Part shown: positions 1 to 10,424 of the stretch, piece by piece | Layout of the letters: each line of letters begins with the position of its first letter | Numbering within the stretch: position 1 is the first letter of the stretch | Origin: Trebonia sp963759545 | GTDB taxonomy: Bacteria; Actinomycetota; Actinomycetes; Streptosporangiales; Streptosporangiaceae | NCBI GenBank assembly: GCA_963759545.1 | Contig: CAVXAB010000017.1 | Span: 1 to 64,000 of the forward strand | Length of the DNA stretch: 64,000 nt | Direction of reading: 5' to 3' | Notes under the pieces: model-generated | Database searches by the model: none | Told to the model about the DNA's origin: nothing | What the model saw: only the letters and a program-made list of their open reading frames with translations | Position numbers and translations under genes: made by a program

Positions 1-2800
1 GAGATCGACGGCACGCCGGCGACGGTCGACACCGACACGACGAACGAGCTGCTGCAGCGCACCTACGGGTTCGACGGCTACACGACCTCCGACTGCGACG
101 CGGTGGCCACCGCGTTCCAGGAACCGCCGGGCGGGCACGCCTGGGCGGCGCCGGGCTGGACATCTTCGGACTCGGGCGGCCAGATCATCTGGACGAACAA
201 CACCACCGGCGCGACGATCCCCGCGGCCGCGGGCGCCGAGGCCTACGCGCTCCGGGCGGGCACCCAGCTCGACTGCACCGGCGACGAGGCGACGGTGACG
301 AACATCGAGGACGCGATCAACGCCGGCCTGCTGTCGGCGGGCGTACTCGACGGCGACCTGACGCAGCTGTTCACGATGCGGATGGAGACCGGCGAGTTCG
401 ACCCGCCGAGCAAGGTCGCCTACACCGGCATCACCAAGAGCGTGATCCAGAGCCCGGCCCACCAGGCGCTGGCCGAGCAGGTCGCCGCGAACGACCTCGT
501 CCTGCTCAAGAACGGTAACGTCACGGGCACCAGTCAGCCGCTGCTTCCCGCCGACCCGGCGAAGCTGAGCAACGTGGTGATCGTCGGCAACCTGGCCGGC
601 ACCGTCACGCTTGGCGACTACTCGGGTGACCCCTCGCTCCAGGTGAACGCCGTGCAGGGAATCACCGCGGCGGTCCAGGCCGCGAACCCGAATGCGCAGG
701 TCACGTACGACTCCTGCGGTACCTCCACGACCGCCACCGCCGCCGCGGACTGCTCGGCCGCCACGCTTGCCGCGATCAAGTCCGCCAGCCTGGTGATCGT
801 TTTCGTCGGCACCGACCTGAACGTCGCCTCCGAGGGCAATGACCGGAACAGCCTGGCCATGCCGGGCAACTACGACTCGCTCATCAGCCAGGTGAACTGC
901 GGTCGGCAACCCGGACACGGCGCTGGTGATCCAGTCCAACGGCCCGGTCGACCTCGGCAACGTACAGGGAGACTTCCCGGCCATCGTGTTCAGCGGCTAC
1001 AACGGCGAGAGCCAGGGCACCGCGCTCGCCCAGGTGCTGTTCGGCCAGCAGGACCCGGCCGGGCACCTGGACTTCACCTGGTATGCGGACGACTCCCAGC
1101 TTCCCCCGATCGCGAACTACGGCCTCACCGCGTCCCAGACCGGCGGCCTCGGCCGCACTTACATGTACTTCACCGGCACGCCGACCTACCCGTTCGGCTA
1201 CGGGCTGTCCTACACCTCGTTCAAGTACTCCCACGTACAGGTTGGGCCGCAGGCGGCCACGGCCGACGGTACGGTGACGGTCAGCTTCGACGTCACGAAC
1301 GCCGGCAAGACCGCGGGCACCACGGTCGCTCAGCTATACGCCGCGCCGCGTTTCACCGTGCCGGGCACCGGACTGCCGGATGATCAGCTCATCGGGTTCC
1401 AGCGGACCGCGGACCTGAAGCCGGGCCAGAGTCAGCACATCACGCTGCACGTCAAGACCTCAAGCCTGAGCGAGTGGGACGAGCAGGCGCTCAAGCAGGT
1501 CGTTCACGACGGCAGCTACGAGTTCTTCGTCGGCCCCAACTCCGCCACGGTGGCCGGCTCAGGCACCGTCGCCGTGCATGGCGCGATCACCCCGAGCGTC
1601 CAGTACGTGACCGTGCAGCCCGCCCAGGTCGTCTACCAGGCCGGCCAGACCCTTAACCTGGCCGGCACCAACCCGTGGATCGCCCCGGACACCGACACCG
1701 CACTCGAGCAGCCGCACGCGAGCGCCGACAGCATCGTCGAGGCGGTGAACAACGACGAGTCGTTCGTGAACCTGTCGCGGGCGCGAGTCAGGTACTCGAG
1801 CAGCGACCCGTCCGTCGCGAGCGTCAACTCCAGCGGCGTGGTGCGGGCGGTCAAGGACGGCGTCGCGACGATCAGGGTCACGGTCAACGGCGTGACAGGC
1901 ACCGCGGTCATCGTGGTCCAGGGCACGCTGACGAACTCGACGCCGGCCGTCGTCCCTGCGGGCCAGCCGTCAACGGTGAGCGCGACGTTCACGAACGGCG
2001 GCGGCAATGCGGTCTCGAACGTCGCCCTGTCGGCGACCGTGCCGTCCGGCTGGACGGCGACGGCGGCCGGCACGGTGACGTTCGCCAGCGTGCCGGCCGG
2101 CGGCAAGGCCACCGCGACGTGGCAGGTGACGCCGGCGGCGGGAGCGACGCCGCAGGAGTACCCGATCACGTTCGGCGCGACGTCCAGCGAGGGCACGTTC
2201 AGCAGTTCGGCGTCGACCAACGTGCCCTACGCGTCGGTCGCGGCAGCGTACGACAACACCGGCATCAGCAACGACAATGCCGCGGCGGCCGGCGCGTTCG
2301 ACGGCGGCGGGCTGAACTTCTCCGCTCAGGCGCTCGCGGCAGACGGATTCGTATCCGGTCAGACAGTGACGGTCGGCGGGACCAGCTTTACGTGGCCGGG
2401 CGTGAACGTGCCCGACAACGTCGTCTGCGGCGGCCAGGCGGTGCCGGTCTCCGGCTCTGGCAGCACGCTGGCCTTCCTCGGCGCATCAAACAACGGCACG
2501 GGCTCAGGGACCGGCACGATCGTCTACACCGACGGTACGACGCAGTCGTTCGCGCTTGGCTTCGCGGACTGGTGGTCCTCGAGCGCCATCGCGGGCACCT
2601 CGATCGCGGCGACCACGCCGTACCTGAACAACGGGGCGAACAGCTCTAAGCAGACGCAGCCCGTCAACGTCTACTACGCGAGCGTCCCGATCGACTCGTC
2701 GAAGACGGTGCAGTACGTGGTGCTGCCCGACGTCACCCAGAACGGCCAGGCCGCCCAGGTCACGGCCCTGCACGTGTTCGCCATCGGCGTCAGCGGCTAA
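1..2800 (+). CDS. GH3 family beta-xylosidase/beta-glucosidase, secreted, 5'-truncated and frameshifted
   Basis: The gene enters from upstream of the window in frame 1. The GH3 nucleophile motif SDCDA is at 88-102, with the Asp codon at 91-93; the SDC form is common in GH3 xylosidases. The frame breaks after the codon at 895-897: the T at 898 looks extra. Without it the protein reads on through NAVGNPDTALVIQSNGPV, a conserved stretch of the second GH3 domain, to the stop at 2798-2800. The C-terminal half adds a fibronectin-III-like GH3 domain, a bacterial Ig-like segment, an NPCBM-associated-like segment (about 1940-2210) and a terminal beta domain, an arrangement typical of secreted actinobacterial glycosidases. 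The role is probably release of xylose or glucose from plant oligosaccharides outside the cell. The family is certain; the substrate is inferred. Confidence 0.88.
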
Positions 2801-2810
2801 CCCCACGGGT

Positions 2811-4289
2811 TCAGAGCAGTGGTGAGGCCATGCCGATCACGTCGCCGATCAGTCGGGTGCGGAAGGGCCGGGCCTTGACGGTCTCGGCTTCGACGGCGGT
2901 CGACTGGGAGAGGTAGCCGAGCTGTCTTTGACGGATGGTCGCGGTAAGACCGGGGTCGAGGACGAGCAGGTTGTTCTCGAAGTTGAGTTCCAGGCTGCGC
3001 CGGTCCATGTTCGCCGAGCCGACCAGGGCGATCCGGGCGTCGAGCGTGATCGACTTGGTGTGCAGCAGGCCCAGCGGGTACTCGAAGAGGCGTACGCCGC
3101 CGGCGAGCAGGTCCGGGTAGGCGCTACGGCTGGCGGCGGCGACGAGCGGGGAGTCGTTGCGTGCGGGCACGATCAGGGTGGTGGTCACGCCGCGGCGCGG
3201 TGCGGCGCACACCGCCCGGAGCAGGGCCTCATCGGGCACGAAGTAGGGCGTGGTGATGATCAGCTCGTGCTCGGCGGCGTACAGCGCGCTGACGAAGGAG
3301 TCCGACATCGTGTTGCCGGGCGTGGTCGGTCCGGTGCCGAACATCTGCGCGACCACGCCCTCGTGGTGCTGCTCGGGCTCCGGCGCCGCCGCGGGCAGCC
3401 CGTAGAGGTCCTCACCGGTCTCGGCGATCCAGGTGGTGAGGAAGAGGTGCTGTGCCTGTCGTACGACCGGCCCTTCGCAGCGCAGCAGGATGTCGATCCA
3501 GGGGGCGTACTTCGCCTTGACGCGGAACTGCGGATCGGCGCAGTTCTGGCTGCCGCAGAACGCGATCCGGTTGTCGATGACCACCAGCTTGCGGTGGTTG
3601 CGCAGGTCAACCCGGCCCACCGCGAAGCGGCCCAGGCGGGGGATGTCCTCCAGCGCGGCGAGCAGGTGGACGCCGGCCTCGCGCAGCTGGCGCCAGCGGG
3701 GGCCGCGGATGAAGTCGCGCGACCCGAGCGCGTCGGCCATGACCCGGCAGGCCACGCCCCGGCGCGCCGCCGCGCTGATCGCATCGGCGACCCGGCCGCC
3801 GTTCTCGTCGTCGAGCCAGATGTAGAAGCTGAGGTGGATGTGCTCGGTCGCGGCATCGAACGCCTCGATCAGCCCCTTGATCGCGGCGTCGCAGTCGCGT
3901 GTCGGCTCGGACGGCGAGGCGCCAGGCTCGCCAAGCAGCACGACGCGGTTGCCCGGCGTCGGGCCGAAGCCGTTGATCGAGCAGCACAGGTCCGAGACGG
4001 CCGTGGCGACCGGATCGTCGGGCCCGGCGCCCGCCCCGCTCGGTGTCGCCAGGCGACTCTCCGCGTCGCGGAGCCGGTGGGCCCGCTCGCGGCCGATGCT
4101 GGTCTCGCCGAGGAGGAGATAGGCGACGACGCCGATGACCGGCAGGCACATGATCGCCGCGATCCAGGCCACCCGCGAGGCCGGCGTCCGGTCCGGCCGG
4201 GTGATCGCGCGCAGCACGGTCAACAGGCTGATAAGGAACCCGCCGACCGCGACGACCGCCCCGACCAGGTCATCGGTCGTCCCGCTCAT
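2811..4289 (-). CDS. cls: Cardiolipin synthase (phospholipase D superfamily)
   Basis: A 492-residue membrane protein that would join phosphatidylglycerol units into cardiolipin. Two hydrophobic segments lie at the N-terminus (about residues 8-28 and 42-62), as in the PLDc_N region of bacterial Cls enzymes. Two HKD catalytic motifs follow: HRKLVVIDNRIAFCGSQN in the first half and HTKSITLDARIALVGSANMD near the C-terminus. Both have the His, Lys, Asp and the trailing GSxN needed for the phosphatidyl-enzyme mechanism. The length matches the family. It is convergent with the GH3 gene, with about 10 bp between the stops, and is not obviously part of the neighbouring sugar genes. Confidence 0.93.
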   Translation of the reverse strand: MSGTTDDLVGAVVAVGGFLISLLTVLRAITRPDRTPASRVAWIAAIMCLPVIGVVAYLLLGETSIGRERAHRLRDAESRLATPSGAGAGPDDPVATAVSDLCCSINGFGPTPGNRVVLLGEPGASPSEPTRDCDAAIKGLIEAFDAATEHIHLSFYIWLDDENGGRVADAISAAARRGVACRVMADALGSRDFIRGPRWRQLREAGVHLLAALEDIPRLGRFAVGRVDLRNHRKLVVIDNRIAFCGSQNCADPQFRVKAKYAPWIDILLRCEGPVVRQAQHLFLTTWIAETGEDLYGLPAAAPEPEQHHEGVVAQMFGTGPTTPGNTMSDSFVSALYAAEHELIITTPYFVPDEALLRAVCAAPRRGVTTTLIVPARNDSPLVAAASRSAYPDLLAGGVRLFEYPLGLLHTKSITLDARIALVGSANMDRRSLELNFENNLLVLDPGLTATIRQRQLGYLSQSTAVEAETVKARPFRTRLIGDVIGMASPLL

Positions 4290-4413
4290 CCTGGCTCCTC
4301 ACGCTCACTGACGCTCGGCCACCTGGGCCCTGGCACTACGCAGACCTGAAACCATATCGCCAGGGCAGATCGATCTGCCACCACACTCATCGCACGGTGT
4401 AACCCACCAGGCC

Positions 4414-6703
4414 TCACTCCAGCAGGTTCAGGACTTCGACGGTGCCGTCGCTCTCGTCGCTGACGTAAGCCTGGCGCCCGTTGGGCAGCAGGGAGATGCT
4501 GGTTGGCGCCTTCCCGGTCGAGACCTTGCCGATGACGCGGTTGGCGGCGGCGTCGATCACCGTGACCTCGTTGTCCTCGTTGTCGGCCGTGTAGATGTAG
4601 CGTCCGTCAGGCGAGTACGCGATTTCCAGCGGGTTCCTCCCGACCGGGATCGTCGCGACTTGCTTGTCGTTCGCGGTGCTGACCACGAAGACCTCGTTGC
4701 CGCTGAAGCTCGTGATCGCCAGACGGCTACCGTCAGGCGAGATGGCTATGCTGTGCGGGGTCTCCCCCACCTGGATCTCTGTGACCTTTTGGTTGTTGGC
4801 GGCATTGAGCACCGTGACCGTGGTGGACATGTGGTCGGTGACGTAGTAAACAAGCCCGCTCTTCGCGAATACGACCCAGTGCGGGTTCGGCGGGACGGCG
4901 ATCGTACTGGTCAGCTTCTTGGTCGTGGTGTCGATCACGTCCATGATGTTCACGTTGAAGCCGGTCATCGACATGTTGTGGTTCGGCACATAGAGGTACC
5001 GCCCGTCCGGGCTCGTCGTCGTGGGGCCCGGCGTATGGTTGTTCACCGACACGGTGGCGGTGACCTTCTTGGTCGCCGTGTCGATGAACACGACGAGATG
5101 CACCGGGTTCTTCCCGGTGGCGTAGACGCTGACGTAAGCGGTCCGGCTGTCCGGCGAGAACGAGACGAACTGCGGCGGCCCCTGGGGGATCTTGATGACC
5201 CCTGACACCTGATCGGTGGCCGTATTGAGCACGGTGATCACGTGCGTAAACGGATTGGCGACGTACGCGCACTGCCCGTTCGGCGCGACCTGGACGTAGC
5301 TGGGCGTCCCCCCGACCGTTATCTTCTCCGCGACGGTGGGAACGGCGAGGCTGGGCGAGGCGCTTGGCCCGGCGCTGGTCGCCGCGGCCGGGTCACCGGT
5401 GTTTGTCTTGGTGGAAGCGGTGACGATGAGCGTGACCGCGGCGGCCAGCACCGCGACCCCGACCAGGATCGCGGCGAGGCGCCAGGCGCCGGGCCCGCGC
5501 GCGGGGCTGTCCCCCTGGCTGCCGACTACCTCGTCCGGCGGCAGGTGGCTGACGACCGGATCGATGCTCGTGCCGTGCAGCATCTTCTCGGGGAGCAGCG
5601 GGGCGCCCCAGGCGTCAACGCCGTCGGCCGCCACCGTTTGCGTCGGGCTGTCAGGCACAGGGCTGGCGAGGCGGCTGACCGCTGGCTCCGGTTCCGGGGC
5701 CGGCACCGGTTCCGGGTCCGGCAGCGGTTCCGGGTCCGGCACCGGTTCCGGGTCCGGGCGGCGGTTCAGGGGCCGGCGGGGGCGCCACGCTTTGCCAGGC
5801 GGTGACGCCGATCTCCCACGCGGGAGCCGGCGTCTCGCTCCATCCGGGAGCCGGCAACTGCGTCATCGCCGGGACCGGCTCCTCGGTCAGCAAGGCCTCG
5901 CGGGCCGCCGCTGCCAGCAGGCCAGCGCTCGGGAAGCGCGCGGCGGGGTCCTTGGCCATGCCGCGGGCGATCACCGCGTCCAGGGCCGTCGGCACGCCCT
6001 CGGCCAGGCCGCTGGCCCGCGGCGGGCTGGCGTACAGGTGGGCGTAGATGAGCGCGGGCAGGTCCTTGCCGTCGAAGGGGGGCGCGCCGGTCAGGCACTC
6101 GTGCAGCACGCAGGCCAGGGAGTAGACATCGGCCCGGCCGTCGATCGCCTGGTCGGCGAACCGCTCCGGGGCCATGTAGTGCAGCGTTCCGATGGTGGCC
6201 CCGGTAATCGTCAGCGGTGTCTGCCGGGCCCCGACCGCCCGGGCTATGCCGAAGTCGACCACGTAAACGAAGTCGCTCTCCGTGACCAGGATGTTCGAAG
6301 GCTTGATATCGCGGTGGACGAGGTGGTCCGCGTGGGCGGCATCCAGGGCCTGGGCGACCTGGCCGAGAAGGTGCACGACCCGCTCAGGCGCGATGGGGCC
6401 GTCCCTCTTGAGCAACGCGCCGATATCAACGCCGTCGACCAGGCGCATGTCAATAAATAGCTGACCATCGATCTCGCCGTAGTCGTGAATGGGGATGACG
6501 TGCGGTTCCCGGAGTCGCGCGGCAATGTGTGACTCACGCTGGAATCGCCTCAGGTACTCTTCGTCACCCGACAACGCCTCGGGCAGCAGTTTAAGTGCAA
6601 CATACCGGTCACGATCCGTGTCGTAGGCCAGGTATACCTCGCCCATTCCGCCAACACCCAGGAGGCGGTCGATGCGGTAGCTTCCGACCTGCCGCGGCGT
6701 CAC
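4414..6703 (-). CDS. Ser/Thr protein kinase fused to YVTN beta-propeller, single-base frameshift in the linker
   Basis: Residues 1-270 form a Hanks-type kinase: glycine loop GVGGMGEVY, Lys in VALKLL, catalytic loop HRDIKPSN, and DFG. A Pro/Glu-rich linker, a transmembrane helix (near 5470) and an extracellular propeller of YVTN-type repeats follow, ending at 4414. The two halves lie in different frames that overlap for about 90 bp. Dropping one base from the GGG at 5756-5758 joins them into a single 762-residue receptor kinase with a continuous PEPVPDPEPLP linker. The propeller frame has its own GTG at 5742, but a separate gene starting inside a proline linker is unlikely. The propeller probably senses a ligand or wall component outside the cell. 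It lies among polysaccharide-degrading genes. Confidence 0.85.
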
Positions 6704-6826
6704 GAGAACCGTCCCCCAAAATCACCAAATCCCGGAATTTACTACGTTAGGCCTTTATGCCGCTTACGGTATGACATTTGGGGGAATCCCGTCGCCCTAG
6801 CATCGGCGCCGTAATACACTTACGGT

Positions 6827-6850
6827 TTGCTCAGAGCTGACTCTGAGCAA
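6827..6850 (-). terminator. Perfect 10-bp hairpin terminator after the GH51-like gene
   Basis: TTGCTCAGAG and CTCTGAGCAA pair perfectly around a CTGA loop, 46 bp beyond the stop of the GH51-like gene. There is no clear T-run, as in many actinobacterial terminators. It could also mark the upstream border of the kinase-propeller promoter region. Confidence 0.6.
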
Positions 6851-6895
6851 CCGGGCCGGCGTTGAATCTCACTGTCGCGGTGCCGACGGTACGCC

Positions 6896-8530
6896 TTACG
6901 GGCCGGCGCTTGCCGTCCCATGGGTGATCTTCGTGATGACCCAGGGACCCGGGGCGGTGACCGGCCGGGTGCCGGTCACGGTGTCGACCCGGCCGTCCGG
7001 CTCGGTGACCTGTAACGACAGGCCCAGGTGACCCGCTCGCGGGCTGGATCCGGAGAGCTTCAGGACCGTGATGGAGTAGGCGGGGAGGGTCAGGCTGCGC
7101 GCGTTCGCCCGGCTGAGCGCTCTGAGCTTCGGGTGCGCGTCGCTGAACTGCAGTGCGGAGGTGACGCTCGCCGGCTTGAACCCGGCGTAGCCGATGCTGA
7201 CAGGCTCGCTGTTACGCGGGCTGTGGTTCACCAGCATGAGGTTCGTGCCGCTCGATGTCTTGACCGCGTATGCGGTAACCATCGCGTTCGAGCTCGTGAC
7301 GCCGATCATCTTGGCGCCCCGCGGGGCGAATCGGGAAACCGCCTGCAGGCCGTAGTACGCGGGAAACGGCGTGTTCGCCGCTGGCTCGCAGACGGCGCCA
7401 GTGCCGCCGGCGCAGCCGCCGCTGGCGAGGATGCCCCCGTCGCCGTAGTCCGTGGAGCCGTCGGCCAGTCTCGTGCTGGTCGAGCCGGGGCCGTTGTGCA
7501 GGTCCCACCAGTCGATGTTGTCGACGCCGTTCCGCAGGAACGTCAGGTAAGTGTCCACGGCGAACAGCGCCGACGGGACGGAGTCGAATTCGAAGTCCGA
7601 GTCGGTTTCGGTGATCATGATCTGGATGTTCGCGGCGTTGCTGCCCGCGTACTGCTTGATCTCGGCCCGCATGTGCTTCACGATCGTCGCGATATTCCGG
7701 TACTGCGCGAGCAGGCCCGACTCGTTCTTCGAGGTCGGGTAGTAGTGCAGGATCACGAAGTCGAGCTTCGGGCCGTCTTTCTTGAGTACCGTGGTGTTCC
7801 AGTCCGCCGTGTCGCCGTACGCGGACGCCACCAGCCCATCCGGCCAGCTGTTGAACAGGGTGAGCACCGCGCCGACCTTGATGCCCGGGTCGGCGGCCTT
7901 CATCTGGGTGATGTAGTCCGCGATATTGTCCGCGTAGGCCGTCGCGCCCTTCGGCTTCGTGTTGTACTCCCACTGGGCGCCGTAGGTCCCGTCGCCGGGG
8001 ATCTCGTTACCCAGCTCCCAGTACTTGACGCCGTACTTCTTCGTGACGTTCGCGTACCTCACCCACGCCGCCGCCTCGGCCGCCGTGCCTGAGCCGTAGT
8101 TCACCGTGATGATCGGGCTCGCGCCGACCTTCCGTGCGATGCCCATGAAGTCGTCGAAGCCGTTGCTCGGATTCGCGTAGCCCTGACCGTTGACCATCAT
8201 GTTCGTCTGCCAGCGGTAGGCGTCGGCGATGGAGCCTCCGGGATAGCGCAGCGCGCCGATGCCCGCACGGGCGATCGCAGTCGTGCTCGCGCTGTCGTTG
8301 AGGTGACTGTCGTAGACCTCCGTGTTCAGGCCGTCCGCGATGCCAGGCACCGTGCCAAGCACGTCGGCTGCGTTGACCCTGATCGCGATGGCATTGTTCG
8401 CGGTGGTGTTGATCGCGATGGTGTTGTTCGCCCTAGCGCCGTAGGCGAGCAGGAAGCCGCCCAGGGTCAGCGCCAGCACGGCGGGCGCGGTGGCGGCCAC
8501 GATGAAGCGGCGACGGGATGTTCGGAACAT
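6896..8530 (-). CDS. Secreted GH51-like alpha-L-arabinofuranosidase (GH-A clan)
   Basis: A 544-residue exported glycosidase. The start at 8530 gives a signal peptide, MFRTSRRRF plus a hydrophobic stretch; the frame stays open upstream but adds only an implausible tail. The barrel carries the clan GH-A acid/base motif WELGNE (about residue 197) and the nucleophile motif ITETD (about residue 307), plus the WWDLHNG stretch near the end of the barrel. A C-terminal beta-sandwich follows. It probably removes arabinofuranose side chains from arabinoxylan, arabinan or arabinogalactan. GH39 or GH79-like specificity cannot be excluded. An ECF-type promoter element upstream (8588-8616) is shared with the expansin gene and the sigma gene. 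Confidence 0.8.
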   Translation of the reverse strand: MFRTSRRRFIVAATAPAVLALTLGGFLLAYGARANNTIAINTTANNAIAIRVNAADVLGTVPGIADGLNTEVYDSHLNDSASTTAIARAGIGALRYPGGSIADAYRWQTNMMVNGQGYANPSNGFDDFMGIARKVGASPIITVNYGSGTAAEAAAWVRYANVTKKYGVKYWELGNEIPGDGTYGAQWEYNTKPKGATAYADNIADYITQMKAADPGIKVGAVLTLFNSWPDGLVASAYGDTADWNTTVLKKDGPKLDFVILHYYPTSKNESGLLAQYRNIATIVKHMRAEIKQYAGSNAANIQIMITETDSDFEFDSVPSALFAVDTYLTFLRNGVDNIDWWDLHNGPGSTSTRLADGSTDYGDGGILASGGCAGGTGAVCEPAANTPFPAYYGLQAVSRFAPRGAKMIGVTSSNAMVTAYAVKTSSGTNLMLVNHSPRNSEPVSIGYAGFKPASVTSALQFSDAHPKLRALSRANARSLTLPAYSITVLKLSGSSPRAGHLGLSLQVTEPDGRVDTVTGTRPVTAPGPWVITKITHGTASAGP

Positions 8531-8587
8531 GGATTCTGCGGGACCTTCCGTCCGGATGGTGATCGCGCGGGGGACGCGCACGCTCCT

Positions 8588-8616
8588 AGTGGCCCGGAAG
8601 GCCCGCAAAGGTTGCC
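8588..8616 (-). promoter_or_regulatory. Putative ECF promoter of the GH51-like gene
   Basis: On the minus strand GGCAACCTTT is followed after exactly 14 bases by CCACT. The same element and spacing precede the expansin gene and the ECF sigma gene. The CCACT lies about 58 bp before the ATG at 8530. Confidence 0.65.
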
Positions 8617-8634
8617 GCGGAAAACGGAATCTTC

Positions 8635-8675
8635 GTCAAGGTCTTCAGTGAGGGCGAAGTCAAGGTCTTCAGTGA
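8635..8675. repeat. 17-bp direct repeat
   Basis: GTCAAGGTCTTCAGTGA occurs at 8635-8651 and again at 8659-8675. The second copy overlaps the frameshift-corrected stop codon of the expansin gene, so the spacer after that gene carries a short tandem duplication. Confidence 0.8.
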
Positions 8676-9602
8676 CGGGCGAATTGAACCCGAGTCGGCT
8701 GTATGACATTCGGCAGCACCGCGACGCCGTTGATGGTCAGTTGCTGGCCGTAGATATCGGTGATCCTGATCGGGCCGCCGCATCCGCTGCCGTCGCCGGA
8801 GATGAAGTAGTTGTAGTCAGTCCGGGGCAGCTGTCGCCAGCGGCTGCCGGCGCGGCACCTCGAGCAGCGCCACCGGATTGCGGTGGCCGATGAGCTGGAT
8901 GCCGCACCACCAGCGGCTGGAGCCGGTTTTGTACCGTACGGAGATGGTCCGGGACATGGCGGGGCTGAGTAGCTGCCAGGTGATCGGGATGCGGCCGAGC
9001 GCCGGGTTCGCGAGTTTGGCGAAGGCCTGCTGACTGAGGTCGAGTTGCCCGGGTGCGCAGGGCAACGGGCATTCGTTGGTGATCAGGACCGTGATCGAGG
9101 CTCCATCGGCCGCGTGGACCAGTACATAGTCCCCGCACGCTTTGGCGGTCTCATAGTCGGTGTAGTTCATCGCCGCGATCATGAGGTTAGCGGCCGGCCC
9201 GAACAGGCAGGCGCCATCGCCGTCTCCGGCGCTGTATGCGGTGGCGACCCCGTGATAGGTGGCACCGGGAACGATCCGCCCCGCCAGCGGTGCTCCGCCG
9301 GACGCAGTCGGCGTGGGTTGTGTCGCCGTCGGTGTAGTTCGTGTCGCCGAGGGCATGGTGCGCGTCGCCGAGGGCCGCGTGGCGGCGGACCGGGCCGTTG
9401 CCTTGGCTGTTCCAGCGGCCAGCGCGGGCGATCCCGCCATCGCTGGCGACCCTCCTGCTGGAGTGACGACGGCGGAGGTCCGCATGACCGCCGCATGCCC
9501 GGCAGAGGGCGCGAGGTGGGTGCGGGCCGCCATGGTCAGGGGGATGACGAGGCCGGCGGCGGCGAGGATCGCCGCAGTCGCCAGCACGGGCGCTGCCTTC
9601 AC
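8669..9602 (-). CDS. Secreted expansin-like (DPBB) protein with single-base frameshift
   Basis: It starts at 9602 with a signal peptide (MKAAPVLATAAILAAAGLVI) and a Thr/Ala-rich linker built from short repeats. A double-psi beta-barrel follows (GVATAYSAGDGDGACLFG, then LITNECPLPCAPGQLDLS). The reading frame stops early at 8817. Removing one base near 8852 continues it as AGSRWRQLPRTDYNYFIS and on to a stop at 8669-8671, which matches the second (CBM63-like) domain of bacterial expansins. The corrected length is about 310 residues. Bacterial expansins loosen plant cell-wall networks without hydrolysis. The upstream ECF-type promoter links it to the neighbouring glycosidase. Confidence 0.82.
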
Positions 9603-9642
9603 ACTGCTTCCCTTCGGAAGATCGGGTTCGGTTAACGCCCTC

Positions 9643-9671
9643 AGTGGCCGCGGGAAGCCGAAAAGGTTGCC
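9643..9671 (-). promoter_or_regulatory. Putative ECF promoter of the expansin gene
   Basis: The minus strand reads GGCAACCTTT, 14 bases, then CCACT, identical in spacing to the elements at 8588-8616 and 9712-9739. The CCACT is about 41 bp before the ATG at 9602. Confidence 0.65.
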
Positions 9672-9711
9672 GTGCGGGACCGAGCGGGAAGGTCACAATC
9701 ATGTAACGTGC

Positions 9712-9740
9712 GGCAACCTTTTCGCCTGCCGGCGGCCACA
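9712..9740 (+). promoter_or_regulatory. Putative autoregulatory ECF promoter of the sigma gene
   Basis: GGCAACCTTT, 14 bases, then CCACA on the plus strand, about 97 bp before the sigma-factor start. With the expansin promoter it forms an inverted pair: CGAAAAGGTTGCCG near 9659 against CGGCAACCTTTTCG near 9711. Confidence 0.65.
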
Positions 9741-9836
9741 TCGTGCGGAACACCTGAACGCCCGCAGCCGGTCATCCGGCAGCCCGGTGGACGAAAGATG
9801 CCGATTCATTGATGTATGGAATGCTAGATTTCCCGC

Positions 9837-10424
9837 GTGCGCGACGCCGAGGGTGAGGCCGCGATAGGCCGGCCGGGCGCTGATCGCGCCGCATTCGACG
9901 TGTTCTTCGCCGACCATTACCGCGAACTGGCGCGCTTCGCCTACCTGCTGACCGGTGATCACCACGCGGCCGACGACGTCACGGCCGAGGCGATGGCCGA
10001 GGCGTGGAAAAGCTGGACCCGGGTCGCCTCCACTGACTGGCCGTTGGCGTACGTGCGCCGCATCGCGGCCAACATCGCCGGCGCCCGCACCACGCGACTG
10101 GTCCGCGAGCGTCATGGTTGGCGGCTGTGGAGCGCCGGGCGCGGCGAGCAGTCCGAAGACCCAGACACGGACGTCGCGCTCGACCTGCGCAAGGCTCTGC
10201 TCCGCATGCCCGCGCGGAAACGAGCCTGCGTCGTGCTGCGCTACTACTACGGTCTCAGCGAACGGGAAACCGCTGAGACCCTCGGCATCGCCGTGGGCAC
10301 CGTCAAGAGCCAAAGCTCACGCGGACTTGAAGAACTTGCAGCCCACCTGCGGGGATCGCGTTCCGCCCCGAGCACGGAACGCGGCGGGAACCGCCGGCCC
10401 ACAGCCGAAGGAGCGACCCGATGA
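9837..10424 (+). CDS. ECF sigma factor, SigE-like group
   Basis: 195 residues with a sigma-70 region 2 (FADHYRELARFAYLLTGD, then VRRIAANIAGAR) and a region 4 helix-turn-helix (LPARKRACVVLRYYYGLS, then GIAVGTVKSQ). No large C-terminal extension is present. It overlaps the next gene by the four bases ATGA, so translation of the membrane partner is probably coupled. The GTG start at 9837 is the best candidate, although no strong Shine-Dalgarno is visible. The shared upstream element suggests it drives its own gene, the expansin gene and the GH51-like gene. Confidence 0.88.
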   Translation: MRDAEGEAAIGRPGADRAAFDVFFADHYRELARFAYLLTGDHHAADDVTAEAMAEAWKSWTRVASTDWPLAYVRRIAANIAGARTTRLVRERHGWRLWSAGRGEQSEDPDTDVALDLRKALLRMPARKRACVVLRYYYGLSERETAETLGIAVGTVKSQSSRGLEELAAHLRGSRSAPSTERGGNRRPTAEGATR

